Origin: DATFFO01 sp035250025
Lineage (GTDB): Bacteria; Actinomycetota; Acidimicrobiia; Spongiisociales; ZC4RG35
Assembly: GCA_035250025.1 (NCBI GenBank)
Contig: DATFFO010000077.1
Location: 1 to 5,503, forward strand
Direction of reading: 5' to 3'
DNA length: 5,503 nt
Shown here: in pieces, positions 1 to 5,503 of the stretch
Layout of the letters: each line of letters starts with the position of its first letter
Numbering within the stretch: position 1 is the first letter of the stretch
Translations under genes and position numbers: made by a program
The notes under the pieces: model-generated
The model's database searches: none
What the model was told of the DNA's origin: nothing
The model's input: only the letters and a program-made list of their open reading frames with translations

Positions 1-525
1 GAAGGCCCGAAACGCCTCCCCGCCGTGCTGAAGGCCGGCCGACCTCCGGAGCAGTCTGCTTCGATAGTGCTCCGCCTCTTCTGATATCTCGTCGGGGGCG
101 TTGGATCGCCCGCCGATCACCACCGATAGCGACGACGTCCCGTGCCATGCCCGGTGCCGTTCGACGAAATCCGGGGGGACGATGCAGTCCGAGTCGAGCA
201 GGAGGAGGACGTCCGCGTTGGAGTGAGCCGCGCCCATGTTGCGGGCGCGGCCGGCTCCAAATCCGTCGTGCGACTGAAAGTGGTAGTGGACGTCCAGCCC
301 ATCGACCGACTCGACCACGCCACGAATGTCTTCCCCTGACCCGTCGTCGCAGACATGAACCTCGAATATCGAGGTGTCCGCCTGTTTCGCCAATGAAGCC
401 AGGGTCCGGGCGAGAAGGGCCGGCCTGTTGTAGGCGGGGATGACCACGGCTACACGAAGCTCGGATGCCCCGACCGGATCGGGAGCAACCTGGTTGACAT
501 TGTGTGGTTGCACTCCCTCTGTCAC
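1..525 (-). CDS. Glycosyltransferase family 2 (GT-A fold), C-terminus cut off by window edge
   Basis: The 175 visible residues are the N-terminal catalytic half of a GT2-family glycosyltransferase, which moves a sugar from a nucleotide-sugar donor to a glycan, lipid or protein acceptor. Visible motifs are VVIPAYNRP (residues 27-35, first beta strand and nucleotide-binding loop), CDDGS (59-63), GFGAGRARNMGA (88-99) and LLLLDSDC (107-114), which holds the DxD-type metal and nucleotide-binding aspartates D111 and D113. No signal peptide or membrane segment is visible, so it probably acts in the cytoplasm or at the inner membrane face. The start is taken as GTG at 525 because it overlaps the upstream gene's TGA in a GTGA arrangement, suggesting translational coupling. 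An in-frame GTG at 513 is possible, but its GAGGGA would touch the start codon. Donor and acceptor cannot be told. The family call is firm; the start is less certain. Confidence 0.9.
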   Translation of the reverse strand, partial: MTEGVQPHNVNQVAPDPVGASELRVAVVIPAYNRPALLARTLASLAKQADTSIFEVHVCDDGSGEDIRGVVESVDGLDVHYHFQSHDGFGAGRARNMGAAHSNADVLLLLDSDCIVPPDFVERHRAWHGTSSLSVVIGGRSNAPDEISEEAEHYRSRLLRRSAGLQHGGEAFRAF

Positions 526-2276
526 TCCGTGACGACCTCGTGGGGCATGACGCGATATGCCTCCGCCATCAGGTCGTACCGGCGTGCACTGCCATGCTGG
601 GACACGACGGCGTTCGGATGCTGGTCTTCGACGAATTCGTCCAGCCCATCGAACGGCCCATCGACGTAGATGTACCGCCTCGCGCTGGCCAGCACCTTCT
701 CCATGAGGTCCGGATCTCCACCCCGACGAACCGCCGCCGCCTCGAGGTTGCGAGGGCGGAGCCGGTGCCGGCTGATCTCGGTGGCTCCCCAGATCTCACG
801 ATCGGGAAGCGCCGCGGCCAGCTCGGGCGCCCCGAACTCGACCACTTTCTGAACCTCGGCGTCTCGCCGGATCAGCTCGGCCATGGCCCCCAATTCGGGG
901 ATGGCGGGGACATCCCGCTTCTCGACCTCTGCTGCGATCTGGATCAGCTCGTCGACACGATGGTCGTAGGTGTTGATGCCCAGCGACCGGGTCAAGGCCC
1001 GATCAGCCATGTCCTGCATCGCGTCCGGGCGGGAGAGGAGCCCTCTCACGTCGCTGACGACATCCGGGCTCAACACTGCGTACTCGGTTTCTGGTTCCAA
1101 CAGCATCTCCATGCCCGGAAGATGATCAGAGAGGAGAACCGCCCCGCTTCCCACTGCTTCGAGGACTCGCATGGTGATGGGGAAGTGCCTGGTGCCGCCC
1201 TCGTTGACGACTATCCGAGCTTTTGCGTACATGTCGGCCATCACGTCGGCGGTGACTTTCTCGCCAAAGGCGAGACGGTGCGCCGGGAACGACGCCTCCA
1301 GCTCCCGGACGATCTGCTGGCGCCTGCTGTAGGGGCCACCCTCCCAGAGCTTGGCGCCGACCAGCGCCACATCGAAGGGTCGATCTTCCAAGCGAAGGCT
1401 CGGATCGAGCACCTCGGTCGCCACACCGAACGGAAAGCGATAGATGGGGGCTGGAAACCACGGTGCCAGATGCCAGGAGTGGGCCAGGAGAACTGCGTCC
1501 GCCCGGTATCGATTGGCCAGCCGCAGATTGGTATGGAGGTGGTGCTCCCCGTGGTGCGCCCAGAAGAGGATCGGAATCTCCGTGGTGCCCACCACCTCGA
1601 GCGCCGGATACGGGCCCTCCACGAAGACGATCAGGTCGGTTGTCGGGTCCACCCGATCGAGATCGATGCCTTCGGTCTCGAGCCGAACGTCGGCACCGCT
1701 TCTGCGCAGAGCTGCCTCCAGGTACTTGCCGGGGTTGGAGTCGGTCTTCCGGTAGCAGATCACGACGCTCCGGCCGTGGTGTCGTCCTGGCTCGGGGTGG
1801 TACGGGAGCCGCTGATCGAGTGGCGTGTGAAATGCTCCGAATCCACCGATAGGGCTGGCGAGCTCCGGTCTCGCCGGTGCGAGGCTTATCAAGTCGACGT
1901 CGGGCGGGCACTCCATTTGTGGCTGCCGAAGGACGGTCCCACCGACGGCCCTGGCCGCGGTCACCGCGGCCGACGTCGCGCTGGCATGAGTCGGAACGAA
2001 AGTGGTGGCGCCGGTCGCTGCTGCCGCTGCTGACAGCCGACGGATGATGCCGGCCTCACGTTGCGGTTTGGTGCGGGCCCGGCGCAGAGCCGACCCGACC
2101 GGGCCGAGGCCCAAGGGCAAGTTGTTCGGAACGGTCGTGTCGACGAGGCCGGCGGCCGGTCGGTTCTCCACCGCCACCACGGACACCCTGTGCCCGGCCG
2201 CGCTAATGGCGCGGTGCAGTGAGAGTGCGTGGCGGTCGTTGTGGAAGCGATTTCGAGCGACGAGGCAGACATGCAT
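522..2276 (-). CDS. CgeB-like GT-B glycosyltransferase with extra N- and C-terminal regions
   Basis: A 584-residue predicted cytoplasmic glycosyltransferase. Residues about 1-120 look like a GT4-type N-terminal Rossmann domain: a hydrophobic first strand (MHVCLVARNRF), then SLHRAISAAGH and VSVVAVENRP. A Pro/Arg-rich linker follows (about 123-168). A second Rossmann unit spans about 170-290 (SVVICYRKTDSNPGKYLEAA, ILFWAHHGEHH). The donor-binding half spans about 300-410, with FDVALVGAK, VVNEGG (356-361) and MRVLEAVGSGAVLLSD (369-384), where E373 is the conserved acidic residue. Those two units match the CgeB/Glyco_trans_1_2 type of GT-B enzyme. Residues about 455-584 are unassigned. ATG at 2276 is the only sensible start, because an in-frame TGA lies one codon upstream. 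It follows the protease gene by 23 nt. Its best Shine-Dalgarno (AGGAG, 2300-2296) overlaps the protease stop, with long spacing. Substrate unknown. Confidence 0.87.
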   Translation of the reverse strand: MHVCLVARNRFHNDRHALSLHRAISAAGHRVSVVAVENRPAAGLVDTTVPNNLPLGLGPVGSALRRARTKPQREAGIIRRLSAAAAATGATTFVPTHASATSAAVTAARAVGGTVLRQPQMECPPDVDLISLAPARPELASPIGGFGAFHTPLDQRLPYHPEPGRHHGRSVVICYRKTDSNPGKYLEAALRRSGADVRLETEGIDLDRVDPTTDLIVFVEGPYPALEVVGTTEIPILFWAHHGEHHLHTNLRLANRYRADAVLLAHSWHLAPWFPAPIYRFPFGVATEVLDPSLRLEDRPFDVALVGAKLWEGGPYSRRQQIVRELEASFPAHRLAFGEKVTADVMADMYAKARIVVNEGGTRHFPITMRVLEAVGSGAVLLSDHLPGMEMLLEPETEYAVLSPDVVSDVRGLLSRPDAMQDMADRALTRSLGINTYDHRVDELIQIAAEVEKRDVPAIPELGAMAELIRRDAEVQKVVEFGAPELAAALPDREIWGATEISRHRLRPRNLEAAAVRRGGDPDLMEKVLASARRYIYVDGPFDGLDEFVEDQHPNAVVSQHGSARRYDLMAEAYRVMPHEVVTE

Positions 2277-2299
2277 CGCTCAGTGATCGTATCGGCTCC

Positions 2300-4039
2300 T
2301 CAGGAGTTGATCAGGTCCAGGGATCGCCGGATGAAGGCGGCCATCTGGCCCCGGGTCACCGAATCACCCGGACAGAAGTGGTTGTTCTGCGGCGGGTTGC
2401 AGCCGAAGCTGATACCGGCGGCGGCGACACGGTTGATCGCTCCCTCGAACGTCGATGTCTCGTCGTCGACGAAGAAGTCATTCCCCGCCGCCGCCAGATC
2501 CAGCCCTCGGGACAACATCGCCGCCATCTGCCCTCGCGGTATCGGCTGGGTTCCACAATATCTGTTGGAGTCACAGCCAGTGGTCAGACCGGCGGCCGCC
2601 ATTCGGTTGGCCGCGCTCTCGTAGAAGGCTCCTTCATCGTCTATGAAGAAATCGCTCGACGTCTGGGGAAGGTCGAATGCGCGGGCCAAAAAGACGGCCA
2701 TCTGACCTCTGGTGACTTGATTGGCAGGGCAGAACCTGATGTTGAACGGCGGATCGCACCCCTGGGTTACGTTGAGCCCGGCCAGATGATCGATCGCCTC
2801 CACAAACACTGTTCCTGCGGTGTCGACGAATCGGCGTGTCAATGTGCTTCCGGCATTGACCCGCCCAGTTTCGACAGTCGAACCCAGGGTCCCACGGCGA
2901 TCAGCGAATGCCTTGACTCGGGCGATCAACTCCTGGTGACCGATTCCGGGATCCTGGCTCAGGAGGAGCGCAGCCACACCGGCCACGATCGGCGCCGAAA
3001 ACGACGTCCCCTCGGCGAAGACGTGATCACCGCCGGGATCTGTGGTGACGATCTCCGCGCCCGGTGCGGCGATGTCGACGACTGTCCGGCCATAGTTGCT
3101 GAATCCAGCGAGCTGATCCCGCCTGTTGGTTGCGGCCACCGCCACCACGTTGGAGTGGGGTAGCCCTCCGGGCACCATGACCTGGCCCGATGGCAACAGG
3201 CCCAGATCGACTCCCTCGTTGCCGGCGGCGGCGACAATGGTGACATCGCGCGACTCGGCTCTGGCGACCGCGCTCTCGACGACGCCACCCGAGGGCACAA
3301 TCGCCCCAACGGACAGGTTGATGACATCTGCACCTTTGTCGATGGCGAAGTGGATGCCGTTGGCGATGTCGCTGGTCAGGCAGCCTCCGCCTTCACAGGC
3401 TCGAATGGCCATGATTCTCGCCTCGGGAGCGACGCCGACAGCCCCGAAGTCATTCACCGAGGCGGCGATGACCCCGGCAACGCGGGTTCCGTGTGCCTCG
3501 TTGTCGTTGCTGCCGACTGGGCTGGCGTCAGCGTCGTTGTCGACGAAATCCCAGGAAGCGGGATGCATGCGCTGGGAGAGATCGGGATGAGTGTCGTCCA
3601 CGCCGGAATCGATGACGGCCACCGTCACGTCGGCACCTCGCGCCCGAAGCCAGGCAGCGGGCGTGTCGATGTCTGCATCGGCCACCCCTCCGCTCTGCCC
3701 GACATTGTGGTGGTGCCATTGCATCGGGAAGAGAGGCTCGTCGTCGGGTGCCTGGAGTCGGAGAACATGGTCCTCCCAGACCTCCACGCCCAGCTCGCGT
3801 GACAGGGAACGGATGGTTGCAGCCGGGGTCCCCTGGACCGGGACCTCGACACTGACCCAGCGCTCACCCTTGGCGGCCTGCCCTTTCAGGGCCTCGGATT
3901 GGGCGATCGAGTGATGCGCGGCGACCTCGGCCGGAATCGCCACCTGAATCGTCTCCGGAGGCTCCGGGGCCGCGGCGGCGGCTGGGATCATCTCGACCAA
4001 CATCAGCAGGGCTAGGACCGGCAACATCGAGAGACTCAT
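2300..4039 (-). CDS. Secreted subtilisin-like (S8) serine protease with three C-terminal SLH-like repeats
   Basis: A 579-residue exported endopeptidase with a complete S8 triad: D144 in AVIDSGVDD, H183 in HGTRVAGV, S346 in GTSFSAP. The oxyanion-hole N274 is in AAAGNEG. The N-terminus is a hydrophobic leader ending in an Ala run (about 19-24), the likely signal-peptidase site. A short prodomain-like stretch (about 58-98) precedes the FPMQWHHHNVGQSGG entry typical of S8 domains. C215 and C220 are close enough to form a disulfide. Residues about 404-576 are three SLH-like repeats that probably tether the enzyme to the cell surface. I chose ATG at 4039 because AGG at 4051-4049 lies 9 nt upstream. 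GTG at 4045 would add two residues but leaves only 3 nt, and an in-frame TAA at 4060 rules out longer starts. It is the first gene of the minus-strand unit. Its target, self-processing or housekeeping, is unknown. Confidence 0.95.
   Translation of the reverse strand: MSLSMLPVLALLMLVEMIPAAAAAPEPPETIQVAIPAEVAAHHSIAQSEALKGQAAKGERWVSVEVPVQGTPAATIRSLSRELGVEVWEDHVLRLQAPDDEPLFPMQWHHHNVGQSGGVADADIDTPAAWLRARGADVTVAVIDSGVDDTHPDLSQRMHPASWDFVDNDADASPVGSNDNEAHGTRVAGVIAASVNDFGAVGVAPEARIMAIRACEGGGCLTSDIANGIHFAIDKGADVINLSVGAIVPSGGVVESAVARAESRDVTIVAAAGNEGVDLGLLPSGQVMVPGGLPHSNVVAVAATNRRDQLAGFSNYGRTVVDIAAPGAEIVTTDPGGDHVFAEGTSFSAPIVAGVAALLLSQDPGIGHQELIARVKAFADRRGTLGSTVETGRVNAGSTLTRRFVDTAGTVFVEAIDHLAGLNVTQGCDPPFNIRFCPANQVTRGQMAVFLARAFDLPQTSSDFFIDDEGAFYESAANRMAAAGLTTGCDSNRYCGTQPIPRGQMAAMLSRGLDLAAAGNDFFVDDETSTFEGAINRVAAAGISFGCNPPQNNHFCPGDSVTRGQMAAFIRRSLDLINS
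2312..2830 (-). repeat. Three SLH-like repeats encoded at the 3' end of the protease gene
   Basis: Three degenerate repeats of about 54 codons lie at 2830-2666, 2647-2492 and 2473-2312. Each starts with F[VI]D, has a helix of the form A[IA][ND]xxA[AG]xG[LI], then a Cys-loop-Cys turn, then [VI][TP]RGQMA and a second helix ending near LDL or FDLP. The cysteine pairs are C428/C437, C489/C495 and C547/C556, counted from ATG 4039. The spacing is C-x8-C in repeats 1 and 3 but C-x5-C in repeat 2. In classical SLH proteins such repeats bind a secondary cell-wall polymer. Here anchoring is inferred from similarity of layout, and the cysteine pair is a departure from the classical SLH motif. Confidence 0.85.
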
Positions 4040-4045
4040 GATCAC

Positions 4046-4093
4046 AGACCTGATTGGTTAGGAAGCGAGAACGGATACCTTGGTCCGCGCCTG
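4046..4093. promoter_or_regulatory. Compact divergent intergenic region, probable back-to-back promoters
   Basis: This gap separates the divergent protease and dehydrogenase starts and is the only place for promoters serving both within the window, unless they lie inside the coding ends. On the plus strand, TACCTT (4076-4081) fits the TAnnnT pattern of a -10 element, with TTGGTT (4054-4059) 16 nt upstream as a weak -35. Transcription would then begin near 4088, only a few bases before the ATG at 4094, giving a nearly leaderless message. That would agree with the lack of a good Shine-Dalgarno there. On the minus strand I see no clear -10, only AGG (4051-4049) as a ribosome-binding site. These calls are by eye and tentative. 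Confidence 0.3.
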
Positions 4094-5503
4094 ATGACGC
4101 AGATCGCCACGCTGGCCCTGGTACTTGGTTTGCTCCCGGTGGCCGCTCTGGCCCCGGGAGGCACATTCACCGACGACGACGGACATGTCCTGGAGCCGGG
4201 GATCGAGGCTATTGCAGCCGAGCGAATCACGATCGGCTGCAATCCTCCCTTCAACGATCGTTACTGCCCGGAGCGGGTGCTGACCAGGGCGCAGATGGCG
4301 GCGATGGTCGCCAGAGCGCGCCCCTTGCCCGAGACCACCGCCGACGCCTTCATCGACGACAATGGCCATGTCCTCGAGCCGGCGATCAACCGACTTGCCG
4401 CGGCCGGCATCACCTTCGGATGCAACCCTCCTGCCAACGACCGCTTTTGCCCTGACGACACGGTCACCCGGGCCCAGGCGGCGGGTTTTCTGGCCCGTGC
4501 CCTCTCCATCCCGGCCTCGAGCACGAATCATTTCGCGGACGACAACGGTCATGTGCTCGAAGGGGCCATCAATCGCATAGCCGATCGTGGCATAACCCTG
4601 GGCTGTAACCCCCCGACCAACACCCGCTTCTGCCCCGACGACGGTGTCACCCGGGCCCAGATAGCCGGGATGTTGACCAGGGCGCTCGGACTCACTCCGA
4701 TGCGACCGCCGGCACGGCCCGCCCTGGGCTGGGCCACGGTGGTCGACGGGCTGGAAGCGCCGATCCAAGTCCTCGCCCCGCCGGGGGAGAACCGATTGCT
4801 CATCGCCGAGCAGGGCGGTGTGGTGCGGATCGCCCAGGGCGGCGCCCTCACCGGAGTCTTCCTCGACATCTCCGAAGATGTCATCTTCAGCGGGGAACGC
4901 GGTCTGCTCTCGATCGAGCTTCATCCGGACTACCCGGTCGATCGCCGTCTCTTCGCCTGGTACTCGGGTGCACTCCAACCCGGGTCGAGCGGAAACCACA
5001 CCACCTATTTGGTCGAGTACGACATCGCGCCCAATCTGCAGACCGCATCCTCGCCACGCACGGTGCTGGCAGCGGACCAGCCCTTCAGCAACCACAACGG
5101 AGGTTTTCTCTCTTTCGGTCCTGATGGGTATCTGTATCTCTCCCTCGGCGACGGGGGCGGCGGCAACGACCCCGGCGGCCAGGCCCGCGACCTGGACACT
5201 CTTCTCGGCAAGATGATCCGGATCGACGTCGACGGAGCCCAACCCTACGTGGTGCCCGCCGACAACCCCTATGTGGGAAGGTCGGGTCGCGACGAGATAT
5301 GGGCGTCGGGTCTTCGCAACCCATTCCGCTGGTCGTTCGACGGCAACCTGATGTTCATCGGCGATGTCGGGCAGGGGGCCCGGGAGGAGATCGACGCCGT
5401 GCCGGTGACCCCGAGTGGCTTCGACTTCGGATGGTCCCGATATGAGGGCACGATGTGCAATCCCAACGACACCGATCCAAGTTGCTCCCGTACGGGGCTC
5501 ACC
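4094..5503 (+). CDS. Secreted PQQ-dependent sugar dehydrogenase with three N-terminal SLH-like repeats, C-terminus cut off
   Basis: The 470 visible residues run in one open frame to the window end. Residues 1-20 form a hydrophobic leader (LALVLGLLPVAALA), probably a signal peptide. Three SLH-like repeats fill 25-200. From about 211 comes a beta-propeller of the soluble glucose/sorbosone/aldose dehydrogenase family, which oxidises sugars with pyrroloquinoline quinone outside the membrane. Family motifs are GLLSIELHPDY (270-280, with H277), NHNGGFLSFGPDGYLYLSLGDGG (333-355, described in two halves as HNGG and GPDG...GDGG), LLGKMIRIDVDG (370-381), ASGLRNPFRWSFD (404-416) and GDVGQGAREEIDAV (423-436). 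The FGWSRYEG stretch (445-452) and C455/C464 fit the usual insertion before the last blades. Perhaps 80-100 residues are missing. ATG 4094 is the first canonical start after an in-frame TAG at 4013; its ribosome-binding site is poor. Substrate unknown. PQQ dependence is inferred from the family. Confidence 0.92.
   Translation, partial: MTQIATLALVLGLLPVAALAPGGTFTDDDGHVLEPGIEAIAAERITIGCNPPFNDRYCPERVLTRAQMAAMVARARPLPETTADAFIDDNGHVLEPAINRLAAAGITFGCNPPANDRFCPDDTVTRAQAAGFLARALSIPASSTNHFADDNGHVLEGAINRIADRGITLGCNPPTNTRFCPDDGVTRAQIAGMLTRALGLTPMRPPARPALGWATVVDGLEAPIQVLAPPGENRLLIAEQGGVVRIAQGGALTGVFLDISEDVIFSGERGLLSIELHPDYPVDRRLFAWYSGALQPGSSGNHTTYLVEYDIAPNLQTASSPRTVLAADQPFSNHNGGFLSFGPDGYLYLSLGDGGGGNDPGGQARDLDTLLGKMIRIDVDGAQPYVVPADNPYVGRSGRDEIWASGLRNPFRWSFDGNLMFIGDVGQGAREEIDAVPVTPSGFDFGWSRYEGTMCNPNDTDPSCSRTGLT
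4166..4693 (+). repeat. Three tandem SLH-like repeats at the 5' end of the dehydrogenase gene
   Basis: Repeats lie at 4166-4330, 4352-4513 and 4532-4693. They are more alike than those in the protease. Each has F[TIA]DD[DN]GHVLE, then [AG]I[EN]x[IL]Ax[ARE]x[IG][IT]x[IFL]GCNPP, a C-x8-C loop (C49/C58, C110/C119, C171/C180), then [VL]TRAQ and a closing helix. The unit pitch is about 60-62 codons. DNA similarity is visible between units, for example CATGTCCT and GAGCCGG in repeats 1 and 2, but third codon positions differ widely. That points to old duplications kept by selection on the protein, not recent copying. The placement directly after the signal peptide fits a surface anchor ahead of the catalytic propeller. 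Confidence 0.87.

Noticed and set aside
525..914. Possible SAM-dependent methyltransferase in the glycosyltransferase C-terminus
   Set aside because: KVVEFGAPELAAALPDREI faintly recalls a methyltransferase motif I, but the glycine-rich GxGxG loop and later motifs are absent, so I leave the region unassigned.
504..2033. Long plus-strand open frame of 509 codons
   Set aside because: It lies fully antisense to the CgeB-like glycosyltransferase, whose motifs are clear. Its product is low in recognisable structure, and long antisense frames are common in GC-rich DNA.
2277..2299. Terminator between protease and glycosyltransferase genes
   Set aside because: The 23-nt gap has no inverted repeat of useful length and no T-run. 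It looks like an ordinary within-operon spacer.
2219..3163. Plus-strand open frame of 314 codons
   Set aside because: It is antisense to the protease. The recurring pieces in its product are only the mirror of the SLH-like repeats on the true strand.
3126..3802. Overlapping plus-strand open frames over the protease catalytic domain
   Set aside because: They sit opposite the S8 triad region and encode no recognisable motif. They are shadows of the protease gene.
4039..4044. TGATCA palindrome at the protease start as an operator
   Set aside because: Six bases is too short to mean anything by itself, and most of it overlaps the start codons.
4166..4693. Regularly spaced DNA repeats that might suggest a CRISPR-like or regulatory array
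   Set aside because: The units are degenerate at third codon positions, about 180-186 nt apart, and stay in frame. They are protein-level repeats, not a CRISPR array.
4058..5242. Minus-strand open frame of 394 codons across the divergent gap
   Set aside because: It is antisense to the dehydrogenase, which has strong family motifs in its own frame. The apparent internal repeats in the antisense product mirror the three SLH-like units. It could easily be annotated by mistake.

Overview
The window is GC-rich, almost fully coding bacterial DNA. It carries four protein genes, two of them cut by the window edges. The best taxonomic hint is a cysteine-bearing S-layer-homology-like (SLH-like) repeat with a core of the form GCNPPxNxxFCPxxxVTRxQ. 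From memory I associate this repeat with surface and secreted proteins of Actinomycetota, especially uncultured Acidimicrobiia-type lineages. That assignment is an inference; there is no rRNA or marker gene here to confirm it.

Layout. The minus strand carries a tightly packed three-gene unit, read right to left. First is a secreted subtilisin-like (S8) serine protease ending in three SLH-like repeats (4039-2300). It is followed 23 nt later by a large CgeB-like GT-B glycosyltransferase with extra N- and C-terminal regions (2276-522). Last is a family 2 (GT-A) glycosyltransferase whose GTG start overlaps the previous stop by 4 nt (525 to the left edge, partial). Diverging from the protease on the plus strand, across a gap of about 54 nt, is a secreted PQQ-dependent sugar dehydrogenase (sorbosone/aldose dehydrogenase-like) that starts with three SLH-like repeats and runs off the right edge (4094-5503).

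How the parts may fit together. The protease and the dehydrogenase are both predicted to be exported and share the same repeat module, placed at the C-terminus of one and the N-terminus of the other. They look like two enzymes fixed to the same cell-surface layer. The two glycosyltransferases downstream of the protease could build or modify a surface glycan or glycoprotein, possibly the ligand of the repeats. That link rests on gene order alone.

I see no tRNA, rRNA, CRISPR array, insertion sequence or convincing terminator. The only non-coding DNA is the short divergent gap and the 23-nt gap. The main points of interest are the shared cysteine-bearing anchor repeats on a divergent enzyme pair, the unusual three-part glycosyltransferase, and the very compact divergent control region. 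Nothing here is clearly a new defence or mobile system.
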